NCBI GenBank assembly: GCA_031270525.1
Contig: JAISXN010000128.1
Location: forward strand, 1 to 16,492
DNA from: Candidatus Symbiothrix sp.
GTDB lineage: Bacteria > Bacteroidota > Bacteroidia > Bacteroidales > Azobacteroidaceae
Reading direction: 5' to 3'
DNA: 16,492 bases
In this document: in pieces, positions 8,157-14,200 of the stretch
How positions within the stretch are numbered: the stretch's first letter is position 1
Layout: the number at the start of each line of letters is the position of its first letter
Program-made: the position numbers and the translations under genes
Notes under the pieces: model-generated
Told to the model about the DNA's origin: nothing
Seen by the model: the letters and a program-made list of their open reading frames with translations, nothing else
Database searches by the model: none

Positions 8157-8921
8157 ATGAAAATAATATCATTCAACTTAAACGGAATCCGTTCGGCAAT
8201 CAACAAAGGCTTGTTCGAATGGCTGGGACAGGAAAATCCCGATATTTTCTGCGTGCAGGAAACTAAAGCGCAGCCGGAACAAATCGACGGCCTGACTTTG
8301 CAAAATATTGGTTATGAGCACCAATTGATTCATTCGGCAGTCAAAAAAGGATATAGCGGCGTTGCCGTTTTCAGTAAACAAAAACCCGATTATTATTCCA
8401 TCGGAATGGGTTTGCCCGATTATGATAATGAAGGACGAGTCATCCGCGCCGATTTCGGAGACCTCACTTTGGTGTGCGTTTACATTCCTTCGGGAACAAC
8501 CGGCGAAGTGCGGCAAGCCGTTAAGATGCAATTTCTGGAAGCGTTTACGGAATACCTGCTGGAATTGAGGAAAACACGTCCAAATCTTGTGATTTGCGGC
8601 GATTACAACATCTGCCACAAACCCATCGACATCAATCACCCCGAACGACACACCAACGTTTCCGGTTTTTTGCCCGAAGAGCGGGAATGGTTTGACCGGT
8701 TCATCGAACTCGGTTTTGTCGATTCGTTCCGCGTATTCAACCGGGAACCGGACCAATACAGTTGGTGGAGCTTCCGCGCCGGTTCGCGACAGAAAAATTT
8801 AGGTTGGCGAATCGATTACCATATCGTTACCGAAAGCCTGAAACCGCGCCTCCAATCCGCAGCCATCCATCCGGAAGCCGAATTTTCCGACCACGCCCCT
8901 GTAATAGTAGAAATCACCTAA
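8157..8921 (+). CDS. xth: Exodeoxyribonuclease III (AP endonuclease family)
   Basis: A 254-residue Mg-dependent enzyme of the endonuclease/exonuclease/phosphatase superfamily, which cuts DNA at abasic sites and removes 3' blocked ends in base-excision repair. The full catalytic set is visible: N7 in SFNLNGIR, E35 in VQETKAQ, D149 and N151 in CGDYNI, D220 in GWRIDYH, and D245-H246 in the terminal SDHAPV. The KKGYSGVAVFSK segment (63-74) is also typical. The frame is open upstream to 8133, but that start would overlap speA. The ATG at 8157, one base after the speA TAA, gives the canonical MKIISFNLNG N-terminus. ExoA and Xth are two names for this family, and the choice of symbol is conventional. 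Confidence 0.95.
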   Translation: MKIISFNLNGIRSAINKGLFEWLGQENPDIFCVQETKAQPEQIDGLTLQNIGYEHQLIHSAVKKGYSGVAVFSKQKPDYYSIGMGLPDYDNEGRVIRADFGDLTLVCVYIPSGTTGEVRQAVKMQFLEAFTEYLLELRKTRPNLVICGDYNICHKPIDINHPERHTNVSGFLPEEREWFDRFIELGFVDSFRVFNREPDQYSWWSFRAGSRQKNLGWRIDYHIVTESLKPRLQSAAIHPEAEFSDHAPVIVEIT

Positions 8922-8952
8922 TTCTCAATTCTCAACTCTCAATTCTCAATTC
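8921..8952. repeat. 7-base tandem repeat (about 4.5 copies) between xth and the histidine kinase gene
   Basis: The unit ATTCTCA is repeated four and a half times with one variant copy (ACTCTCA). The array begins on the last base of the exonuclease stop codon and ends two bases before the kinase ATG at 8955, so it fills the whole intergenic gap and replaces any usual ribosome binding site. Confidence 0.88.
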
Positions 8953-8954
8953 AA

Positions 8955-10121
8955 ATGAAGACCTCCCGTTATCTGTTTATCATCACCGCGATTATCATCG
9001 CCATCGCTTCGGGATGGATAACGAATGTTCTGGTGAACGAACTGAAGGAAGAAGAACGCAAAAAAATCGAAGTGTGGGCGGAATCTCTTGCCCTGTTGAT
9101 GTCGCAACCCGAATTTGAAAATTTAGACAAAGCGGTAGAAGACGCTTTCAACCGCTACAAGTCCCATTTGTTGAATATAATACAGGACAACACCACAATT
9201 CCTGTTATCGTTACGGATGAAACGGGTAATGTAGCCGACAAAAAGAATATTGAAGTCCCGGAACAAAATCCGGAGGAATACCTGAAAGAAAAAATAGAAA
9301 AATTTTCAAACCGACATGAGCCTATCGTAATACAATCCATAGAGGATATTAAAATCTACGTTTATTACGACGATTCTACCGTTTTGAAAAATCTGCAATT
9401 ATTTCCGTTTGTGCAATTAGTCGTCGTTTTCATTTTCATCGCCGTTTCTTTCCTCGCATTGAACAGTACGAAGAAAGCCGAGCAAAACCGGGTTTGGGTA
9501 GGCCTGTCAAAAGAAACCGCCCACCAGTTGGGGACGCCGATTTCTTCCTTAATGGCATGGGTGGAATACTTGAAAGCCAAAGACATAGATTCCAACCTAT
9601 TGACCGAAATGGATAAAGATGTTCAACGCTTGAAAACCATTGCCGAACGATTTTCCAAAATCGGTTCCCATGCGGATCCCGAACCGATGGATTTGGCCGA
9701 AGCCGTGTCTCATGCCGTCGAATACATGGGAAAACGGATTTCCTCGAAAGTAAATATCCAAACGGATTTCCCCAAAGAAACGGTTTGCGTATTGATGAAC
9801 GAATCTCTTTTCGGCTGGGTAATCGAAAACCTCATCAAAAATGCGGTAGATGCTATGGACGGACAAGGTCAGATTACTATTTCCGCTTTTGTCAAAGGAA
9901 AGAAAGCCATTCTCGGCGTGAGCGATACGGGCAAAGGCATTCCGAAATCCAAGTTCGATGCCATATTCCAACCCGGTTACACGACCAAACAAAGAGGCTG
10001 GGGATTGGGATTATCGCTTGTCAGGCGCATTATTGAATCGTATCACAAAGGAAAAATCTTTGTGTATAAATCGGAAATCGGGAAGGGGACTACTTTTCGG
10101 ATTGAGTTGCGGATGATTTGA
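8955..10121 (+). CDS. Membrane sensor histidine kinase
   Basis: A 388-residue two-component kinase. There is one membrane segment at about 6-26 and a second at about 150-169, bracketing a periplasmic sensor region of about 120 residues that I do not recognise. The dimerisation/phosphoacceptor helix contains H190 in KETAHQLGTPISSL. The ATPase domain has the N box (N292 and N296 in ENLIKNAVDAM), the G1 box DTGKGIP at 324-330 and the G2 box GWGLGLSLV at 348-356. No HAMP, PAS or receiver domain is evident, and no response regulator gene lies next to it here, so its partner and signal are unknown. It is third in the speA run, separated from the exonuclease gene only by the heptamer array. Its stop codon lies 11 bases from the convergent toxin gene. 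Confidence 0.92.
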   Translation: MKTSRYLFIITAIIIAIASGWITNVLVNELKEEERKKIEVWAESLALLMSQPEFENLDKAVEDAFNRYKSHLLNIIQDNTTIPVIVTDETGNVADKKNIEVPEQNPEEYLKEKIEKFSNRHEPIVIQSIEDIKIYVYYDDSTVLKNLQLFPFVQLVVVFIFIAVSFLALNSTKKAEQNRVWVGLSKETAHQLGTPISSLMAWVEYLKAKDIDSNLLTEMDKDVQRLKTIAERFSKIGSHADPEPMDLAEAVSHAVEYMGKRISSKVNIQTDFPKETVCVLMNESLFGWVIENLIKNAVDAMDGQGQITISAFVKGKKAILGVSDTGKGIPKSKFDAIFQPGYTTKQRGWGLGLSLVRRIIESYHKGKIFVYKSEIGKGTTFRIELRMI

Positions 10122-10132
10122 ATAATCAGGTA

Positions 10133-10360
10133 TTAATCACCATAAATGTCGTAAACAATGCGGTTGTTAGCAGAAATTCGTCTTGAGTATCTTATGTCGT
10201 TTCCATTGGCAAGTGATTCCAGATGTCCTATTCCGGTTCTCGGATGTACAACAAGTTCGTTAAGTAAGCGGGAAAGTTTTTTGTACGCGATTGGATTAGA
10301 TTTTTTATATTTTGCAACGACTTTCTCTGCATCATCAGAAAATTTTATAATATAACTCAT
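10133..10360 (-). CDS. YoeB/Txe-family toxin, C-terminally shortened
   Basis: A 75-residue protein of the RelE/YoeB superfamily of ribosome-dependent mRNA endonucleases. IAYKKLSRLLNEL (24-36), HPRTGIGHLESL (39-50) and YSRRISANNRIVY (58-70) align with the YoeB core. E48, R61 and R67 would correspond to E46, R59 and R65 of E. coli YoeB. The protein ends at IVYDIYGD, so the last strand, which in YoeB carries the catalytic H83 and the terminal Y84, is absent. The bases after the stop show no continuation in another frame and run after 11 bases into the 3' end of the histidine kinase gene. The ATG overlaps the antitoxin TGA as ATGA, showing translational coupling. It may be an inactive remnant or a short variant. 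Confidence 0.8.
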   Translation of the reverse strand: MSYIIKFSDDAEKVVAKYKKSNPIAYKKLSRLLNELVVHPRTGIGHLESLANGNDIRYSRRISANNRIVYDIYGD

Positions 10361-10542
10361 AACGAATCAAGAAAATTGTTAAGTTCATCCAATGTTTTAC
10401 ATTCTGTTAAGTTATTATCCGGTTCATTAGTAACGAAAAGATTTATGTATTTTTTCCCTCTCCTCACTAAAACCTTTTTTTCCGCAAGGTCAAAATACTT
10501 TCTTTGGTTGTTCCTAAATTCTTTTGTTGAAACGATTAACAT
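10357..10542 (-). CDS. Phd/YefM-like antitoxin
   Basis: A 61-residue protein beginning MLIVSTKEFRNNQRKYFDLAEKK, which matches the N-terminal DNA-binding part of Phd/YefM antitoxins as found in Bacteroidota. The C-terminal part (about 40-61, with DNNLTECKTLDELNNFLDSL) would wrap the toxin. It is first in the pair and overlaps the toxin start by four bases. Such antitoxins usually bind their own promoter and are helped by the toxin. An 8-base palindrome TGTATACA lies at 10558-10565, 15 bases upstream of the ATG, and is a possible operator, though a palindrome this short can occur by chance. Upstream sequence is AT-rich and shows no TAnnTTTG box. Confidence 0.75.
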   Translation of the reverse strand: MLIVSTKEFRNNQRKYFDLAEKKVLVRRGKKYINLFVTNEPDNNLTECKTLDELNNFLDSL

Positions 10543-10767
10543 ATTTCTAAATTTTTATGTATACAAGATGAGATTTTTATCTATCTTATTGTTTATCAAT
10601 CATTTATTAATATTGATATCCTAAACAAATAATGCTTTGGAAACGAGCGAAGTTTTCTCGTTTGCTATGTTTTGCACTGTTTCAAATAACGCATGACCAA
10701 GGTAAACTATTTTTGATAACAAAAAAAATCATTAAAAAAATATTTTATTATTTTCTATGGTTTTCCA
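10543..10767. other. AT-rich intergenic region between the toxin-antitoxin pair and the ABC transporter gene
   Basis: No coding sequence is convincing in these 225 bases. An inverted repeat, AAACGAG at 10641-10647 and CTCGTTT at 10657-10663 with a 9-base loop, lies about 105 bases past the transporter stop. It could form a hairpin in the transporter mRNA but lacks a T-tract on that strand. Long A runs at about 10720-10745 are otherwise unremarkable. Confidence 0.5.
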
Positions 10768-12957
10768 TTAATTTCCTAATTCTAATTGATTTTTAACTAA
10801 TTCGTAATATTTACCTTTTTTGTGTGTCAATGTTTCATGATTACCTTGTTCAACAATTTGTCCGTTATCAAGCACCACAATCTGATCTGCATTTTTTACC
10901 GTACTGAGCCGGTGAGCAATGATTAAAACCGTTTTTCCTTTGAAAAATTCCTGTAAATTATCATGGATTTTCTTTTCGTTTTCGGCATCAAGAGCAGAAG
11001 TCGCTTCATCAAAAAAAATATAATGGGGATTTTTGTAAATAGCGCGGGCAATTAAAATCCTTTGTTTTTGCCCTGAACTTATACCATTCCCCTCCATCCC
11101 TATTTGGTGTTCATAACCCATTGGTAAAGAAGAAACAAAATTTTCCAAATTAGCTAATTTTGAGGCATTTATAACTTTATTCATATCAACTGATTCATCA
11201 CTGACAGCTATATTTTTTGCAATGGTATCCGAAAAAATAAAACCTTCCTGCATGACTACGCCACAATTTCTGCGCCAATTGCTTTCGCTCAATTCTTCTA
11301 ATCTTGAGTTCCCTACAAATATTTCGCCTTTATTGGATGGATAAAAACCGAGTATTAATTTCAGTAAAGTAGTTTTTCCGCTGCCGCTTTTGCCGACAAT
11401 AGCTGTAATTTTATTGGAAGATATAACCATATTAATATTGTCTAAAACTTTAGGCGATCGGATTCCATTATAATGAAAAGCTACACCGATTAGTTTTATA
11501 TCCACATTGGCAGGAACCTTAGTTATTTTTTTGACTGACGAAGGTTCTTCATCCTCTATCTCTTGTATTTCGTTCAACCTTTCCAAACTAATTTTTGTGT
11601 CTTGAGTGGATTGGATAAAAGAAACAAATTGCGATACAGGCGCATTCATTTGTCCTATAATGTATTGGATTGCAAACATCATTCCCAATGAAATTGAGTC
11701 GTTCACAACTGCGCTTGCTGCAAGAAATGAAATAGTAACATTCTTTACCTGATCAATAAATATTGCTCCAACACTTTGTGTTTGAGCTAATGTCAAACCT
11801 CGAAGGCTAATATCATACAACCGCTTTTGGATTTGTTCCCATTCCCATTGTTTTTGTTTTTCACAGTTATTTATTTTTATTTCCTGCATTCCGGTAATGA
11901 GTTGAATAATAGTGCTTTGATTAGAAGCAGATTCCTGAAAGCGCATATAATCAATTTTTTTCCTTTTCTTTAGAAATAGAAATACCCAGGAAACGTAAAG
12001 GATGCTTCCTGCAATAAATATGATAAATATCAGATAATTATATTTAATTATGAAGCCTCCGTACACAAGGAGGGTAATAATAGCCATGATTAAACTGATG
12101 AGAACGCTCGTCAGAAAATTTTGAATTCGGGTAAAATCACCTATTCTCTGTGTTAAATCGCCTATTCGTTTCGAGTCGAAAAAAGCAATCGGCAACCGCA
12201 TCAGTTTTCCTAAAAAATCAGATACGAGAGCTAAATTAACATTTATAGTTGTATGCAGCATTATCCTGTTTTTAATCAAATCGTTGACAGTTTGTCCTAA
12301 AGTAACGGCTAGCTGGGCAAAGAGGATTAAAACAATAAAATTTATATTTTTCCCTTCAACCCCTATGTCAATTATAGATTTAGACAAATAGGGAAATATC
12401 AGGTTTAGACAACTTCCTAATAATAAAGCAAATAATATGACAACTAATTTTTTCCAATAAGGTTTGATGTAATTTAAAAGATGATAAAAATTCAGTTTTT
12501 TACATTCATCAATTTCTTCGTTTTCATAAAATTGAGGTAATGGCTCAAACAACAAGGCAATTCCCATTTTATTTCCCAAATTGTTGTCAATAGAATACCA
12601 GCAATTTAAGAAATCATCCATATTGTATTTTAAGATTCCTTGAAGCGGATCGCCACAAATTACTTGATTATTTGAAATTTTATAGACTACGATAAAATGA
12701 TTTTTATTCCAAGAAACAATACAAGGCAAAGAAATTTCACTTAGTTGTTCTATTGTTAATTTCATTCCATATGTTTTGAAACCGATTTTTTCTGCTGTGT
12801 CGCTAATATTTAATAAAGATGTGCCGGAACGGGTTAAATTTGATGCTTTTTTCAAATAATTTAAGGAATAGGATTTGCCATAATATTTAGCAACCATTCT
12901 TACACAAGTTGGGCCGCAATCACGCGAATCACGTTGTATATAAGAAGGATAATTCAT
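10768..12957 (-). CDS. C39-peptidase ABC transporter (leader-cleaving peptide exporter)
   Basis: A 729-residue peptidase-containing ABC transporter of the bacteriocin-processing type. It should cut the precursor after its Gly-Gly and export the mature peptide across the inner membrane. The N-terminal C39 cysteine protease has Q8, C14 (DCGPTC), H87 (NHFIVVYK) and D103 (GDPLQG). Six membrane helices follow at about 165-445. The nucleotide-binding domain shows Walker A GKSGSGKT at 522-529, Q570, a variant signature ISSGQ at 626-630, Walker B IFFDEA at 647-652 and the switch H682. The ATG at 12957 is two bases past the stop of the GNAT gene, so the two are tightly coupled. An in-frame TTG at 12963 is less likely. 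It is the last gene of the RiPP operon, and no HlyD-like adaptor or TolC-like channel gene is next to it. Confidence 0.93.
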   Translation of the reverse strand: MNYPSYIQRDSRDCGPTCVRMVAKYYGKSYSLNYLKKASNLTRSGTSLLNISDTAEKIGFKTYGMKLTIEQLSEISLPCIVSWNKNHFIVVYKISNNQVICGDPLQGILKYNMDDFLNCWYSIDNNLGNKMGIALLFEPLPQFYENEEIDECKKLNFYHLLNYIKPYWKKLVVILFALLLGSCLNLIFPYLSKSIIDIGVEGKNINFIVLILFAQLAVTLGQTVNDLIKNRIMLHTTINVNLALVSDFLGKLMRLPIAFFDSKRIGDLTQRIGDFTRIQNFLTSVLISLIMAIITLLVYGGFIIKYNYLIFIIFIAGSILYVSWVFLFLKKRKKIDYMRFQESASNQSTIIQLITGMQEIKINNCEKQKQWEWEQIQKRLYDISLRGLTLAQTQSVGAIFIDQVKNVTISFLAASAVVNDSISLGMMFAIQYIIGQMNAPVSQFVSFIQSTQDTKISLERLNEIQEIEDEEPSSVKKITKVPANVDIKLIGVAFHYNGIRSPKVLDNINMVISSNKITAIVGKSGSGKTTLLKLILGFYPSNKGEIFVGNSRLEELSESNWRRNCGVVMQEGFIFSDTIAKNIAVSDESVDMNKVINASKLANLENFVSSLPMGYEHQIGMEGNGISSGQKQRILIARAIYKNPHYIFFDEATSALDAENEKKIHDNLQEFFKGKTVLIIAHRLSTVKNADQIVVLDNGQIVEQGNHETLTHKKGKYYELVKNQLELGN

Positions 12958-12959
12958 AA

Positions 12960-13847
12960 TCAAAGTAATATTTTTTCATTTATGTAATAATCCGCTTTAA
13001 AATCCGATACTTTATCAAAAAGCAAAGAATACAGCCTGTTGTTTCTTACATCTTCTTTGTCAAAATCAAAAGAAATCCATCGAATAAAATCATGCACACT
13101 GTTTTCTTTTGCCCTACAAAAGATTGAATTCCATAAGAATAGCCCTAACCTGTATTTTCTATATTTTTCTACAATAAATGTTGCCCTTATGGAAACCTCA
13201 TTATGCCCTCTTAAATCAACGACACTCCATGCAATCAAATTTTCATCATCGAAAACAAAGACAGATAAGTCCTTAAACATGTTTTCTATTGAATTTAATG
13301 GTAATAAACCGCCCGAAATAATTTTTTTTGATTGACAGTCAATAATACTTAATGTTCTGCCATCTAACGAACTACCCCATTTAATTTCAATGTTTTTTAA
13401 ATGGTCGCGTATTTGGGAATTGAATTTTTCAGGAACAATATTATTCAAGAATTTACTCCTTTTTAATTTGATAGTAGTATAAGTATATTTCGCTTGTATA
13501 AAACCATTGTTCACAAAGAAATTATTACATCTATCAAGACTATGATTTAAGGAGTTATATTTCACAATAATTTTTGTTGAAGATATTGACGCCGAATATT
13601 TCTCTGCAAGTCTTAATAGTGCAGAGCCGATGCCTTTACACCTAAACAAGGGAAGAACATTGAAATAAATGATATGAATGTAGCCGTCAGCAGATTTGGA
13701 TAATAGAAGTATGCCTATCATATTATTTCCGATAAAAGCCCCGAAACCGTTTGCGTAATTGATTATTTTAGAAATATCAATATTGAAAATACTCAAAACC
13801 TGAATATTATCTGACTGAAGCGTTAGTTCTTTATATTCAATTTTCAT
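12960..13847 (-). CDS. Protein with two GNAT-like acetyltransferase halves
   Basis: A 295-residue protein. The N-terminal half (about 1-125) is a recognisable GNAT domain: a strand YIHIIYFNVLP (56-66) leads into the acetyl-CoA loop FRCKGIGSALLRLAEKY (68-84), and NHSLDRCNNFFVNNGF (101-116) matches the end of the fold. The C-terminal half (about 150-285) looks like a second, more divergent copy, with NLIAWSVVDLRG (203-214) and VEKYRKYRLGLFLWNSI (226-242) at the places of the same elements but without a clean RxxGxG loop. It lies between the precursor and the exporter, so it may acylate the peptide, add to immunity, or act on another small molecule. None of these can be read from the sequence. 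The gene is AT-rich like its neighbours, and a stem-loop separates it from the precursor. Confidence 0.7.
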   Translation of the reverse strand: MKIEYKELTLQSDNIQVLSIFNIDISKIINYANGFGAFIGNNMIGILLLSKSADGYIHIIYFNVLPLFRCKGIGSALLRLAEKYSASISSTKIIVKYNSLNHSLDRCNNFFVNNGFIQAKYTYTTIKLKRSKFLNNIVPEKFNSQIRDHLKNIEIKWGSSLDGRTLSIIDCQSKKIISGGLLPLNSIENMFKDLSVFVFDDENLIAWSVVDLRGHNEVSIRATFIVEKYRKYRLGLFLWNSIFCRAKENSVHDFIRWISFDFDKEDVRNNRLYSLLFDKVSDFKADYYINEKILL

Positions 13848-13860
13848 GAATCAAATCAGT

Positions 13861-13894
13861 TAAATTAAAAAGGAATGCCCGCAGAACATTCCTT
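13861..13894 (-). terminator. Stem-loop with T-tract after the precursor gene (terminator/attenuator)
   Basis: On the minus strand an 8-base perfect stem AAGGAATG...CATTCCTT (13887-13894 with 13870-13877) encloses a 9-base loop and is followed directly by TTTTAATTTA. This has the form of an intrinsic terminator, placed between the precursor and the GNAT and transporter genes. Partial read-through would give much precursor mRNA and less enzyme mRNA. Confidence 0.65.
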
Positions 13895-13913
13895 CCTTAG
13901 GAAAACCCCATGC

Positions 13914-13931
13914 ACATCTAAAAATAGATGT
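13914..13931 (-). other. Second hairpin just after the precursor stop codon
   Basis: A perfect 7-base inverted repeat ACATCTA/TAGATGT with a 4-base loop lies 17 bases past the precursor stop and 19 bases before the terminator-like stem. It has no useful T-tract of its own, so it may protect the 3' end of the short precursor message or mark an RNA processing site. Confidence 0.5.
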
Positions 13932-13947
13932 TTTAGCATCAATCTAC

Positions 13948-14139
13948 TTAATTTTTAGCGAGTTGAACTTCAGTTTGAACTGAAACGCTATCATTATCGC
14001 TCCCGTTCATGTTTGTGATACACTGTTTTTTACAGCCGCAGTCACAAGCTCCGCCCTCAATAGAAAGCAACTGTTCATCCGATAATACTTGACTTTCACC
14101 AATTGACGGATTGTTTTTAAAGAAATCTTTGTTCTTCAT
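13948..14139 (-). CDS. RiPP precursor peptide with double-glycine leader and cysteine-rich core
   Basis: A 63-residue peptide. The leader (1-30) ends in VLSDEQLLSIEGG, a classic C39 recognition pattern (L-S-x-x-x-L-x-x-I-x-G-G). Cleavage after G30 would release a 33-residue core starting ACDCGCKKQC, with four cysteines at core positions 2, 4, 6 and 10, followed by a cysteine-free polar tail with several Ser, Thr, Asn and Asp and ending VQLAKN. It is flanked by a radical SAM/SPASM maturase, a GNAT-like protein and a C39 exporter, which fixes its role as the substrate. The ATG at 14139 is preferred over an in-frame TTG at 14142. It resembles in layout the GG-leader natural product precursors of Bacteroidales that accompany radical SAM enzymes. 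I do not recognise the core sequence. Confidence 0.88.
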   Translation of the reverse strand: MKNKDFFKNNPSIGESQVLSDEQLLSIEGGACDCGCKKQCITNMNGSDNDSVSVQTEVQLAKN

Positions 14140-14200
14140 CAAATAAAAAATTAAAAAGTTAAAAATTCCACAAATTAAGCCCTGTGGTTAAGGCTATATT

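Noticed and set aside
7742..8206. Open frame of 154 codons on the minus strand across the speA-xth junction
   Set aside because: It is antisense to two genes with complete catalytic motifs and has no recognisable domain or promoter.
10558..10565. TGTATACA palindrome as toxin-antitoxin operator
   Set aside because: Only 8 bases in AT-rich sequence and not repeated, so it is not listed as a separate feature.
10641..10663. Hairpin AAACGAG/CTCGTTT as the terminator of the transporter gene
   Set aside because: There is no T-tract after it on the minus strand and it lies over 100 bases past the stop, so it is only mentioned as an inverted repeat.
13948..14139. Lanthipeptide reading of the precursor
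   Set aside because: The core has Ser, Thr and Cys, but no LanB, LanC, LanM or LanKC gene is present, whereas a radical SAM/SPASM enzyme is adjacent.
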